Assembly: GCA_947258565.1 (NCBI GenBank)
Contig: CAMYJB010000013.1
Span: 116,071 to 180,070 of the forward strand
Reading direction: 5' to 3'
Length of the DNA: 64,000 bases
DNA from: an uncultured Woeseiaceae bacterium
GTDB lineage: Bacteria; Pseudomonadota; Gammaproteobacteria; Steroidobacterales; Woeseiaceae
The translations under genes were made by a program, and so were the position numbers. The notes below the pieces were generated by a model. The model was not told the DNA's origin. It did not search any database and saw only the letters and a program-made list of their open reading frames with translations. Shown piece by piece: positions 39,923-48,209 of the stretch; within the stretch, counting starts at the first letter, position 1, and the number at the start of each line of letters is the position of its first letter.

Positions 39923-41182
39923 TCACTCCACCAGCGGCTCGATCATCGCCATCAGCCTCGCCAGCGAGCCACGATTGCGCTCGAGTATTTCGCGCCCCAC
40001 GCTGCCGAGTTGCGATGCCGCCCCCGGGTCAGACAACAGGCCGTCAACCGCTGCGGCGAGTTCTGCGGAATCGTGCACCAGCTTGCAGGCGCCTTTAGCG
40101 ACGAACATGTCCGCGATTTCCTCTGCGTTGAACACGTGTGGCCCGCTGAGCAACGGCAAGCCGAGTGCCGCGGGCTCCAGCAGGTTGTGGCCGCCGATGG
40201 GAACGAGGCTGCCGGCGACGAATGCAACGTCGCTGGTGGCATAGAACAGCGTCAGTTCACCCATCGTGTCGCCGAGAAATATCTGCGTCGCCGCACTACA
40301 GGCTTGGCCCTCGGTTCGGGATACGACACTCATTCCCTGCTTCACGACCATATCGCGCACAGCCGGGAATCGCTGCGGATGCCGCGGCACCAGCACCAGC
40401 AGCACTTCCGGACGGGTTTTCAACAGCGCCTGCTGAGCCGCAAGCACGATTTCCTCTTCCCCCTCGTGTGTGCTCGCGGCAATCCACACCGGTCGGTCTC
40501 CGAACAGCTCGGCGCGGAGTTCGCGGCCTCGGAGCGGGAGATCCGGCGGTAACTCTACGTCAAACTTGATGTTGCCCGTGACTCGCGTGCGTTCCGGCGC
40601 TGCGCCCAGCGACAGGAAACGCTCTGCGTCGGCATCGCTCTGCGCGGCGATGATGATGCCGTGCGACAGGGTCTCGCGAAACAGCGGTAACAGGCGCCGG
40701 TAGCTGCGGACCGACCGCGGCGAGATTCGCGCGCTAACCAACACGAGCGGGATGTTACGAACGCCGCAGCCCCGATAAAGGTTTGGCCATATCTCTGTTT
40801 CCAGCACCAGCGCGATCTCGGGGTTGGTTGCCGAGAAGAAGCGATCGACCACGAGCGGCGCTTCGAAAGGAATATAGGTGTGATGCACCTCGTCGCCGAA
40901 CACCGAGGCAACGCGCGCCGCCCCGGTCGGCGTAACGGTGGTTACGAGCAATGGCCTGTCGGGAAACCGTTTGCCCAGTGCGCGAATCAGCGGCACGGCC
41001 GCGACGACTTCCCCCACTGAAACCGCATGAATCCAGATACAGCGTTCGAGCCGGGGATAGCCGATACCCAGGCGCTCGCCGATTCGCTGCAGATACGACC
41101 GGTTGGTGATGCCGCGGACCAGCCAATAGCCGATGTACGGCAGGAACAGTATATAGGTCAGAAGGTTGTATAAGATGCGCAC
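39923..41182 (-). CDS. waaA: 3-deoxy-D-manno-octulosonic acid transferase WaaA (KdtA)
   Basis: Membrane-anchored glycosyltransferase that adds Kdo to lipid IVA. The 419-aa protein (GTG start) has an N-terminal anchor ('YNLLTYILFLPYIGYWLV'). The conserved catalytic segment is 'IWIHAVSVGEVVAAVPLIRAL', with the Glu of 'SVGE' essential in the family. 'LVTTVTPTGAARV' and 'LVLETEIWPNLY' follow, and the donor-binding half has 'GSLVPIGGHNLLEPAALGLPLLSGPHVFN'. It completes the Kdo pathway whose earlier genes (kdsD, kdsC) start the window. It follows hldE on the same strand. Confidence 0.95.
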   Translation of the reverse strand: MRILYNLLTYILFLPYIGYWLVRGITNRSYLQRIGERLGIGYPRLERCIWIHAVSVGEVVAAVPLIRALGKRFPDRPLLVTTVTPTGAARVASVFGDEVHHTYIPFEAPLVVDRFFSATNPEIALVLETEIWPNLYRGCGVRNIPLVLVSARISPRSVRSYRRLLPLFRETLSHGIIIAAQSDADAERFLSLGAAPERTRVTGNIKFDVELPPDLPLRGRELRAELFGDRPVWIAASTHEGEEEIVLAAQQALLKTRPEVLLVLVPRHPQRFPAVRDMVVKQGMSVVSRTEGQACSAATQIFLGDTMGELTLFYATSDVAFVAGSLVPIGGHNLLEPAALGLPLLSGPHVFNAEEIADMFVAKGACKLVHDSAELAAAVDGLLSDPGAASQLGSVGREILERNRGSLARLMAMIEPLVE

Positions 41183-41207
41183 GCCGTGTCCGCAACGCGC
41201 CCGGCGC

Positions 41208-42626
41208 TCAGCCGCTCAGCTTGTCGATGATGCGGCTGGTGGAGTGCCCATCGCGGAAACTCAGCACCCGAACCTCACCACCGTTCTCCAGGACTTCCCT
41301 GCCACCGGCGATCTGCGCGGGCTCGTAATCGCCACCCTTGACGAGCACATTCGGCAGCACTGCCGCAATCAACCCGGCCGGCGTGTCGTCGGCGAAGGGG
41401 ACCACCCAGTCGACGGCCGCGAGCCCGGCCAGTACCAGCATGCGATCCTCGAGCCCGTTGATGGGGCGCGACGCCCCCTTCAGCCGGCGCACGGAATCGT
41501 CGTCGTTGACCGCCACGATCAACCGGTCGCCCAGGCTCTTCGCCTCCTCCAGGTAGGCGACGTGACCCGCGTGCAGGATATCGAAGCAGCCGTTCGTCAT
41601 GACAATGCGCTCCTTTCGCGCCCGTGCCTCGCCGACGAGAACCAGGAGTTCGTCCCGGGACACGAGGCCCCGTCCGCCCTGGCCGCGCTGATGCAGGGCG
41701 ACCTGGATCTCGCCCGGCGTCACCGTGGCGACACCGATCTTGCGAACCACGAGACCTGCGGCAATGTTCGCCAGTGCCGCCGCCGATGCGAGGGACTCGC
41801 CGCTCGCCAGCGCGCCGCCAAGCGTTGCTATGACGGTATCGCCCGCACCGGTAACGTCGTAGACCTCGCGCGCCTGTGTCGACAGGAACAGCGGGTCGTT
41901 GCCGCTTTCAAGTAGCATCATGCCCTTCTCGCTGCGGGTTACGAGCAGCGCGGTCAGCTCGAGTTCCTCGACCATCCGCCAGCCTCGCGCCGCGAGTTCC
42001 TCATCGCTCCCGCACAGCCCGGCTACGGCTTCGAATTCGCCCTGGTTCGGCGTCAGCAGCGTTGCGCCACGATACTTTTCGAATTCGCGGCCTTTCGGAT
42101 CCACGAGGACCGGCACACGCGCTTTGCGGCACAGCTCGATCATCCCCCGCACGTCGGTCAATGCGCCCTTGCCGTAGTCGGAAAGTATTACCGCGCCGGC
42201 GCCCGTCGCGGCTTCGCCGACAGCCTCGACCAGGGCTTTGTCCCTGAGTTCGGCGGCATTTTCCTGGTCGAGCCGGATGAGCTGCTGGCCGCGGCTCTGG
42301 ACCCGCGTCTTGGTAATCGTGGGCCGGTCGCTGACGCAAGCGAAGTTGCAGTCGATGCCCTGTGCCTGCAACAGGTTTTGGAGCGTACTCGCCGCTGTAT
42401 CGTCACCAACCGCACCGACGAGGCGCGTCTTTACACCGAGCGATGCCAGGTTCACCGCAACGTTCGCGGCTCCCCCGGGCCGGTCGTCCGTCTGCTGTAC
42501 GTGCACGACGGGCACTGGCGCCTCCGGCGATATACGGCTCGTCGCACCGAACAGGTACTGATCCAGCATGACGTCGCCGGCAACGACGACATTCGCCTTC
42601 GAGAAATCAGGTATCGATAAGGTCAC
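41208..42626 (-). CDS. hldE: Bifunctional heptose-7-P kinase/heptose-1-P adenylyltransferase HldE
   Basis: Supplies ADP-heptose for the LPS inner core. The 472-aa fusion (GTG start) has an N-terminal ribokinase-like domain (~1-315), with 'VVVAGDVMLDQYLFG' and the PfkB signature 'YDVTGAGDTVIATLGGALA'. The C-terminal cytidylyltransferase-like domain (~340-472) has 'MTNGCFDILHAGHVAYLEEAK', the nucleotide-binding HxGH. Full length, no internal stops. With waaA it forms an LPS inner-core pair. Confidence 0.96.
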   Translation of the reverse strand: MTLSIPDFSKANVVVAGDVMLDQYLFGATSRISPEAPVPVVHVQQTDDRPGGAANVAVNLASLGVKTRLVGAVGDDTAASTLQNLLQAQGIDCNFACVSDRPTITKTRVQSRGQQLIRLDQENAAELRDKALVEAVGEAATGAGAVILSDYGKGALTDVRGMIELCRKARVPVLVDPKGREFEKYRGATLLTPNQGEFEAVAGLCGSDEELAARGWRMVEELELTALLVTRSEKGMMLLESGNDPLFLSTQAREVYDVTGAGDTVIATLGGALASGESLASAAALANIAAGLVVRKIGVATVTPGEIQVALHQRGQGGRGLVSRDELLVLVGEARARKERIVMTNGCFDILHAGHVAYLEEAKSLGDRLIVAVNDDDSVRRLKGASRPINGLEDRMLVLAGLAAVDWVVPFADDTPAGLIAAVLPNVLVKGGDYEPAQIAGGREVLENGGEVRVLSFRDGHSTSRIIDKLSG

Positions 42627-42680
42627 GGCGCGAATTTACCACGCCGGGCACGCGGGCACAGCTTGTTCAGGCGCGCTCAA

Positions 42681-43385
42681 TCAGCCGCACTTGGAGTCGC
42701 CGCAACTAAGGCAGGTCATACACCCATCCATCATGATGACCGCCGCCGTATTGCACTTCTTGCAGAGCTGCGCGCCCTCCGGAAATTCGCTCGTCGAGAA
42801 TGCGTCCTGTTGCTTGCGGGACTCTTCGAACTCGGCACGCTTCTCCGCGATCAGCTTCTGCTGGCTTTCGTCGAGCTCCTGATCGGACAGCAGGCCGATG
42901 GCGATCAGGTGTTTCTCCACGATATAGCCCAGCTCCGCGATGATGGACGGCATGAATTTGCCGCCGGGTTGCCAGTAGCCGCCGCGGGGATCGAACACGG
43001 CTTTGAGCTCGTCGACGAGGAATGCGACGTCACCACCCTTGCGGAACACGGCCGAAATGATCCGCGTCAGCGCCACGATCCACTGGTAGTGGTCGAGATT
43101 CTTGGAATTGATGAAAATCTCGAACGGTCGGCGCTTTTCGTGCTCCGTGCCCTCGTTGAGGATGATGTCGTTGATGGTCACGTACATGGCGTGATCCGAC
43201 ACCGGCGTCTTGACCTTGTAAGTCGAACCGATCAGCACCTCGGGACGCTCGAGCTTCTCGTGCATCCGGATCACTTCGGCGCGGTTGCCGCTTCCGCCCT
43301 CGCGGCGAAGCTCGGGGCGCTCGTTTTTCTCTTCCGTGGCCGGCTGCTTTACTGCGTAACCGACGATTTTCTTTTCAATCTTCAT
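42681..43385 (-). CDS. nrdJb: Class II ribonucleotide reductase, NrdJb subunit
   Basis: Small second half of the split B12-dependent ribonucleotide reductase. ATG 43385 ('MKIEKKIVGYAVKQPATEEK') gives 234 aa; the track start is upstream. It has the TSCPD-type fold ('LIGSTYKVKTPVSDHAMYVTINDII', 'GGDVAFLVDELKAVFDPRGGYW'). The cysteine-rich tail 'CKKCNTAAVIMMDGCMTCLSCGDSKCG' resembles a zinc ribbon followed by the redox pair that re-reduces the active site. The split form is known from Pseudomonas. It starts 41 bp after the nrdJa stop. Confidence 0.88.
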   Translation of the reverse strand: MKIEKKIVGYAVKQPATEEKNERPELRREGGSGNRAEVIRMHEKLERPEVLIGSTYKVKTPVSDHAMYVTINDIILNEGTEHEKRRPFEIFINSKNLDHYQWIVALTRIISAVFRKGGDVAFLVDELKAVFDPRGGYWQPGGKFMPSIIAELGYIVEKHLIAIGLLSDQELDESQQKLIAEKRAEFEESRKQQDAFSTSEFPEGAQLCKKCNTAAVIMMDGCMTCLSCGDSKCG

Positions 43386-43426
43386 TTCCTGCATTCCTCG
43401 ACAGGCGCTGGTCGCTGTACCCTGTT

Positions 43427-45583
43427 TCAAAATTTTCCGTAGTAACCCTCTTTAAGCGCATCGAAGAGGTTTGCCGCCGTGTGTGTTTCACCGTCGTATT
43501 CGATCTCTTCGTCACCCTTGAATTCGACCGTCGAACCGTCCTCCAGCGTAAACGTGTAAACCGTGTTCTTCAGGTCCTTCTCTTTCACCAGTACGCCCTG
43601 GAACGCCTCCGGGTTGAAGCGGAAGGTCGTGCAGCCCTTGAGTCCCTGCTTGTAGGCATACAGGTAGATGTCCTTGAATTCGTCGTATGCATAATCGGTG
43701 GGCACGTTGGCGGTCTTCGAGATCGACGAATCGATCCATTTCTGCGCCGCGGCCTGGATATCGACGTGCTCGGTCGGCAAAACGTCTTCTGCCGTGATGA
43801 AGTACTCCGGCAGGCTCTGTCCGGCCTCCCCGTCCGTGGCCCCGGGCGGCAGCGCCTCCTCGTCGATGAGCTCGCGGTAAGCGAGCAGCTCGAACGAAAA
43901 GACATCGACTTTTTCCTTGGTCTTCTTGCCCTGGCGGATCACGTTACGGAAGTAGTGGTGTGCAAAGCTCGGCTCGATCCCGTTCGAGGCATTGTTGGCC
44001 AGCGACAGGGATATGGTGCCGGTCGGCGCAATCGAGCTGTGGTGAGTGAACCGCGCGCCGACTTCGGCGAGTTCCTTGACGAGCTCCGGCGCTTCTGCCG
44101 CCACGCGCTGCATGTACCGGCTGTAGCGCGCGTGCAGAATCCGGCCGGGAACCTTGTCACCCGCCTGGTAACCGTCGCCACGCATTTCCGGTCGATGCGC
44201 GAGCATCTCTTCCGTCACTTCGAACTGCTCGTTCATGATCGGCGCCGGGCCCTTTTCCCTCGCGAGTTCCAGGGCTTCCTCCCAGCCGGCCAGCGCCAGC
44301 TCGCGCGCCACGTTCTCCGTGAACTGCACGGCCTTCTGTTCACCGTACTTCATGCGCAGCATCGTGATCGTGGAACCCAGCCCGAGGAAACCCATGCCAT
44401 GGCGCCGCTTGCGCTGTATCTCGTTGCGCTGCTGCGGTAACGGCAGGCCGTTGATCTCGACCACGTTGTCGAGCATCCGCGTGAAGACCTTCACGACCTT
44501 GCGGAACGCCTCCCAGTCGAATCGCGCGTCCTCGGTGAACGCATCGACAACGAATCGGGTCAGGTTGACCGATCCCAGGAGGCAGGACCCGTACGGCGGC
44601 AGGGGCTGCTCGCCGCAGGGGTTGGTTGCGCGAATGTTCTCGCAGAACCAGTTGTTGTTCATTTCGTTGACCTTGTCGATCAACACGAAGCCGGGCTCGG
44701 CAAAATCGTAGGTGGACGCCATGATGACGTCCCACACGCGCCGTGCCGGCAACGTCTTGTAGATCTTGCAGGCGACGAGACCCTCGGGATTGGACACGTA
44801 ATTGCCGGCCTCCGGCCATTCCCGCCAGACGAACTGACTCTCGTCGGTGATATCGAGATCGTCCTGTTCGACCTCTTTCTGCGTGACCGGAAATGCCAGT
44901 TTCCAGTCGTCTTCATTGATAACGGCCTGCATGAACTCATCGGTAATGAGCAGGGACAGGTTGAACTGCCGCAGGCGCCCGTCCTCGCGCTTGGCGCGAA
45001 TGAAATCCATGACGTCGGGGTGGCCGATATCGAAGGTGCCCATCTGTGCGCCGCGACGGCCGCCAGCCGAGGACACCGTGAAACACATCTTGTCGTAGAT
45101 ATCCATGAACGACAGGGGACCGGACGTGTAGGCGCCGGCACCCGTCACGTATGCGCCCTTCGGCCGCAACGTCGAGAATTCATAGCCGATGCCGCAACCC
45201 GCTTTCAGCGTCAGGCCGGCCTCGTGCACCTTGTTGAGAATATTGTCCATCGAATCGCCGACCGTGCCGGATACCGTGCAGTTGATCGTCGACGTGGCCG
45301 GCTTGTGCTCCTGGGCGCCCGCATTGGACATGATGCGTCCCGCCGGGATCGCCCCGCTCCGCAGCGCCCACAGGAATTCGTTGAAGTAGTGTTCCTGTTT
45401 GGACTCCGGTTCGACATTCGCGAGCGCTCTCGCGACCCTCGTGTAGGTTTCGTCGATGGTCTCGTCGAGCTTCATGCCGTCTTTCGCAATAAGCCGGTAC
45501 TTGGCGTCCCAGATGTCCAGCGATGCTGGCTGAAATTCGATGTCGGCGACCGTGTGCGCATCCAGATGAACGGCAGACTTCAT
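43427..45583 (-). CDS. nrdJa: Adenosylcobalamin-dependent ribonucleotide reductase, NrdJa catalytic subunit
   Basis: Makes deoxyribonucleotides with a B12-generated thiyl radical, with or without oxygen. The 718-aa protein lacks an N-terminal ATP-cone. Key pieces are 'TSTINCTVSGTVGDSMDNI' (reducible Cys), 'GCGIGYEFSTLRPKGAYV', 'SSAGGRRGAQMGTFDIGHPD' and 'NPCGEQPLPPYGSCLLGSVNL' (catalytic Cys and Glu). A second Gly-rich barrel loop is 'SIAPTGTISLSLANNASNGIEP'. Upstream lie a near-consensus promoter and NrdR-like boxes. No cobalamin-riboswitch box is seen in the ~165-base leader. It is the only reductase in the window. Confidence 0.95.
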   Translation of the reverse strand: MKSAVHLDAHTVADIEFQPASLDIWDAKYRLIAKDGMKLDETIDETYTRVARALANVEPESKQEHYFNEFLWALRSGAIPAGRIMSNAGAQEHKPATSTINCTVSGTVGDSMDNILNKVHEAGLTLKAGCGIGYEFSTLRPKGAYVTGAGAYTSGPLSFMDIYDKMCFTVSSAGGRRGAQMGTFDIGHPDVMDFIRAKREDGRLRQFNLSLLITDEFMQAVINEDDWKLAFPVTQKEVEQDDLDITDESQFVWREWPEAGNYVSNPEGLVACKIYKTLPARRVWDVIMASTYDFAEPGFVLIDKVNEMNNNWFCENIRATNPCGEQPLPPYGSCLLGSVNLTRFVVDAFTEDARFDWEAFRKVVKVFTRMLDNVVEINGLPLPQQRNEIQRKRRHGMGFLGLGSTITMLRMKYGEQKAVQFTENVARELALAGWEEALELAREKGPAPIMNEQFEVTEEMLAHRPEMRGDGYQAGDKVPGRILHARYSRYMQRVAAEAPELVKELAEVGARFTHHSSIAPTGTISLSLANNASNGIEPSFAHHYFRNVIRQGKKTKEKVDVFSFELLAYRELIDEEALPPGATDGEAGQSLPEYFITAEDVLPTEHVDIQAAAQKWIDSSISKTANVPTDYAYDEFKDIYLYAYKQGLKGCTTFRFNPEAFQGVLVKEKDLKNTVYTFTLEDGSTVEFKGDEEIEYDGETHTAANLFDALKEGYYGKF

Positions 45584-45665
45584 TGGTAGAACTACTCCCC
45601 TTAACTCCCTATCGGAGACCCCGAAATCAGGCTTTGCCCCAATTTTGCGAGGGAATAGATACCCT

Positions 45666-45695
45666 CTCGCCGCTTGTCGATTTTCTGGCGGCGAG
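45666..45695 (-). other. Hairpin in the nrdJa leader
   Basis: A perfect 8-bp stem (CTCGCCGC / GCGGCGAG) with a 14-base loop lies about 80-110 bases before the nrdJa ATG in its leader RNA. No T-tract follows. It could be an mRNA-stability or attenuation element. Confidence 0.35.
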
Positions 45696-45729
45696 CGTCA
45701 GAGGTGGCCTCTAAACCCTCGTTGATTGA

Positions 45730-45769
45730 ACACAAGATGTTGTGCCCGAGTCAGCACAAGATTATGCCG
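45730..45769 (-). promoter_or_regulatory. NrdR-like boxes at the nrdJa promoter
   Basis: ACACAAGATGTTGTGC (45730-45745) is a near-palindrome close to the 16-bp NrdR box (about ACACWATATATWGTGT). A weaker copy, GCACAAGATTATGCCG, starts 24 bases later (45754-45769) and covers the -10. NrdR boxes normally occur as pairs near the promoters of ribonucleotide reductase genes. The 24-base repeat spacing is shorter than the usual ~31. Confidence 0.6.
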
Positions 45770-45787
45770 GTAGCCCGCCCCTGTCAA
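45759..45787 (-). promoter_or_regulatory. Near-consensus sigma-70 promoter of nrdJa-nrdJb
   Basis: On the minus strand a perfect -35 TTGACA is separated by 17 bases from TAATCT (4-5/6). This is the best promoter in the window, about 175 bases before the nrdJa ATG, with the A+T tract just upstream in the position of an UP element. Confidence 0.75.
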
Positions 45788-45892
45788 GGGTTTGGTTGAT
45801 TTTTTTCTTGGGCTTTTAGAATATTAAAAACAATTACTTAGAGCTATTATCGAATTTTTAACATTAAAAAAACATGAAAAAAAATGACACTT

Positions 45893-45923
45893 TTGTAAAA
45901 TTCTGCATGCACTACATATAGTG
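45893..45923 (+). promoter_or_regulatory. Candidate hsp20 promoter
   Basis: TTGTAA and TATAGT are 18 bases apart on the plus strand. The -10 overlaps a CACTA-CATA-TAGTG inverted repeat (45910-45923). A sigma-32 consensus (CTTGAA ... CCCCAT) is not recognised. Confidence 0.4.
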
Positions 45924-46089
45924 CCATCAATTCACGCCGGTCGAGCCCTGAAAAACGGCCAGTTGGCACCCCGAATACCGGTTTTCCGGCGCCTTGAATT
46001 GCGATTTCAAGCCCTCAGATATGCGCTCAGCAGGAATTGGACGGCGACCGTTTGCGGCGCCACGAACCCCAACTGAAGGAGCAAGAACC

Positions 46090-46530
46090 ATGAACCTGAC
46101 ACGATTTGAGCCGTGGGGCATTGTCGACATGCTGCACCGGGACCTGGACCGTCTCGCCGCCCGGCGTATGCCGAGCGGTGACAGTGAGGCTGCCGTGACC
46201 GACTGGCTGCCGGCAGTCGACATCATCGAAGAGACAGACCGTTTCGTGCTGCGCGCAGATGTACCGGGTGTCGATCCGGCTGACATAGAGATCAGCATGG
46301 ATGCAGGCGTGCTGAGCATCGCCGGCCAGCGCGTCCAGGAATCGCGGAGCGACGACGCGGGGCTGCAGCGCATGGAGCGCGTCAGCGGCCGTTTCTTCCG
46401 CCGCTTCTCCCTCCCGGATACGACCGATGCCGAGAACATCAAGGCACAGTGCAGAAACGGCATCCTGGAAGTGTCGATTCCGAAGCTGCCGGAAGTCCAG
46501 GCTCGTCGCATCGAAGTTGAAGCAGCCTGA
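46090..46530 (+). CDS. Small heat-shock protein, Hsp20 family
   Basis: ATP-independent holdase chaperone. ATG 46090, preceded by AGGAG at 9 bases, gives 146 aa; the track ORF adds 32 upstream codons. The N-terminal arm is short ('MNLTRFEPWGIVDMLHRDLD'). The alpha-crystallin domain spans ~45-146 with 'DIIEETDRFVLRADVPGVDPADIEISMDAGVLSIAGQR' pattern strands and the 'GRFFRRFSLPDTTDAENIKAQCRNGILEVSIPK' block that contains the G-x-L anchor groove. No C-terminal I-x-I/V motif is obvious beyond 'RRIEVEAA'. Single-gene unit with its own hairpin end. Confidence 0.93.
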   Translation: MNLTRFEPWGIVDMLHRDLDRLAARRMPSGDSEAAVTDWLPAVDIIEETDRFVLRADVPGVDPADIEISMDAGVLSIAGQRVQESRSDDAGLQRMERVSGRFFRRFSLPDTTDAENIKAQCRNGILEVSIPKLPEVQARRIEVEAA

Positions 46531-46541
46531 ACCTGTCCTAA

Positions 46542-46568
46542 GCGGGCGCGACGAACTGTCGCGCCCGC
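46542..46568 (+). terminator. Hairpin after hsp20
   Basis: A perfect 11-bp G+C-rich stem with a 5-base loop begins 11 bases after the hsp20 stop. Only a short TCTTT follows, so termination strength is uncertain. Confidence 0.55.
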
Positions 46569-46593
46569 GCATCTTTGGCTGACGAGGTCTGCC

Positions 46594-46638
46594 GGAACTT
46601 AAGCGCATTGTCGGTGTCGACGGCATTGGGCCTATAAT
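46594..46638 (+). promoter_or_regulatory. Overlapping sigma-E-like and sigma-70-like promoter elements before degQ
   Basis: GGAACTT (46594-46600) is an exact sigma-E -35 element, with TCGAC 16 bases later in the place of a sigma-E -10 (partial match). A perfect TATAAT (46633-46638) lies further down with TTGTCG 19 bases upstream as a possible sigma-70 -35. Sigma-E control of DegP/DegQ-type proteases is known in enterobacteria. Confidence 0.45.
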
Positions 46639-46713
46639 TCCCTATTCACCGGCGATTCAGCCGTCCTGTCGTACCTTGACGTACGGCGATTGTAAGCGTG
46701 AGGCAAGCATTAG

Positions 46714-48060
46714 ATGATCAGGAACTTCCGAATTTTCACCGCCGGCCTGCTGTTGGTTCTGTCTGCAACGACGTGGGCAGCGCTCCCAGCGATGGTCAAT
46801 GGCGAGGAGCTGCCGAGCCTCGCTCCGCTGGTGGACAGGGTATCCCCGGCCGTCGTCAATATCCGTGTCAGCCAGACGGTTTCCACAGGCGGGCATTTCG
46901 GTGATGAGGCTTTCCGCCGCTTTTTCGGTCTACCCGACGTTCCGGGCGGCGGGCACCGCGAGGTTGCCAGCGCTGGTTCGGGCGTCATCATCGATGCGGA
47001 AAACGGCTATATCCTCACCAACCACCACGTCGTGGACCAGGCGGACCAGATCCAGATTTCGACGATCGACGGCGAAGTGTTTGACGCGGAAATAGTGGGC
47101 TCGGATGCCGCTACCGATATTGCCGTGATCAAGGTCGATGCCAGGGGACTGACCGACATGCCGATCGGCGACTCGGAACGAGTGCGCGTCGGCGACTTCG
47201 TGCTCGCGATCGGCAACCCGTTCGGCCTCGGCCATACGGTCACGTCGGGCATTGTCAGTGCGCTGGGACGAAGCGGTATCAGTCGCGACGGTTACGAAGA
47301 CTTCATCCAGACCGACGCCTCGATCAACCCCGGCAACTCCGGCGGTGCGCTGGTGAATCTGCGTGGCGAACTGGTCGGCATCAATTCGGCGATCATCAGC
47401 CGCACCGGTGGCAACGTCGGTATCGGTTTCGCGGTGCCCACGGAGATCGCCAGTTCGATCATGCGCCAGATTCTCGATTTCGGAGAGGTCCGGCGTGGAC
47501 TGCTCGGCGTCTCGATCGCGGACGTGAACCCCGAAGTGGCCGAAGCCCTCAGCTCCTCCGTCACCAGCGGCGCCCTGATTACGCGGGTCGAGCCGGGATC
47601 CGCCGCGGAAGATGCCGGGCTGCAGGTGGACGACATCATCATCGGCGTCAACGACAAGAAGATTGCCGGCGCGGCGGAACTGAGGAATACGATCGGCCTG
47701 ATGCGTTCGGGCGACGAGGTCGAGATCGAGTTCGTGCGCGAAAACGACATGCGCAAGGCGACCACGGCGCTCGGTCAGCAGCGCGCGGCGGCCAGTGTCG
47801 GCGCGGAGATTCACCCGGGCCTCGTTGGTGCGCAATTCGCCGAATCCTCGACCACGCGCGACGGCGGCGTCGAAGTGACCGCCGTCGAACCGGGCAGTCC
47901 TGCTGCGCAACGGGGTCTGCGCGCCGGGGATGTCATTACCGCCATCAACCGGCGGCCCGTCAGGACCCTCAGCGAACTCGACGATATCGCATCGAGCAGC
48001 CGTATCCTCTTCCTGCTCGTACAGCGCGGTGATCGCGCGCTGATGCTGCAGATCCGCTGA
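46714..48060 (+). CDS. degQ: Periplasmic serine protease/chaperone, DegQ-like (HtrA family)
   Basis: Envelope quality-control protease. The 448-aa precursor has a signal peptide ('IFTAGLLLVLSATTWAALP', cleavage near residue 24). The trypsin-like triad is visible: His in 'YILTNHHVVDQA' (~105), Asp in 'DAATDIAVIKVD' (~136), Ser in 'INPGNSGGALVNL' (~208). Two PDZ domains follow (~255-345 and ~360-445; 'RRGLLGVSIADVNPE' starts the first). The loop between strand 1 and the His is short, more like DegQ than DegP. A monocistronic unit: promoter upstream and a strong terminator downstream. Confidence 0.93.
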   Translation: MIRNFRIFTAGLLLVLSATTWAALPAMVNGEELPSLAPLVDRVSPAVVNIRVSQTVSTGGHFGDEAFRRFFGLPDVPGGGHREVASAGSGVIIDAENGYILTNHHVVDQADQIQISTIDGEVFDAEIVGSDAATDIAVIKVDARGLTDMPIGDSERVRVGDFVLAIGNPFGLGHTVTSGIVSALGRSGISRDGYEDFIQTDASINPGNSGGALVNLRGELVGINSAIISRTGGNVGIGFAVPTEIASSIMRQILDFGEVRRGLLGVSIADVNPEVAEALSSSVTSGALITRVEPGSAAEDAGLQVDDIIIGVNDKKIAGAAELRNTIGLMRSGDEVEIEFVRENDMRKATTALGQQRAAASVGAEIHPGLVGAQFAESSTTRDGGVEVTAVEPGSPAAQRGLRAGDVITAINRRPVRTLSELDDIASSSRILFLLVQRGDRALMLQIR

Positions 48061-48085
48061 CGCCGGGTAAGCAGTCGAACTCAAG

Positions 48086-48120
48086 GGCCGGGACACCGCA
48101 GGGCGTCCCGGCCTTTTTTT
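48086..48120 (+). terminator. Intrinsic terminator after degQ
   Basis: A perfect 9-bp stem (GGCCGGGAC / GTCCCGGCC) with a 10-base loop is immediately followed by seven T residues, 26 bases after the degQ stop. Confidence 0.92.
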
Positions 48121-48209
48121 GCGATGCGTTCGGTTGCGCAACTTTTCGCCACTGAGTAAGGTCTCATTATCAAGGTTTCTCTCGACGCACAAAGGACTGC
48201 GCAGCAACG

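Larger units (their letters stand above)
45584..46089. other. 506-bp divergent regulatory region between nrdJa and hsp20
   Basis: No gene is visible. From left to right it holds the nrdJa leader with a hairpin, two NrdR-like boxes, the nrdJa promoter (minus strand), a strongly A+T-rich tract (about 45790-45910, A and T runs of 5-9), a plus-strand promoter for hsp20 and a ~165-base hsp20 leader. The composition of the A+T tract is unlike anything else in this G+C-rich window. Confidence 0.7.

Noticed and set aside
45584-45752. Cobalamin riboswitch in the nrdJa leader
   Set aside because: Leader is too short and no B12-box-like sequence is visible; only a simple hairpin.
45960-45980. Sigma-54 promoter (TGGCAC) before hsp20
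   Set aside because: TGGCAC is present but there is no GC/TTGCA element at the required spacing.
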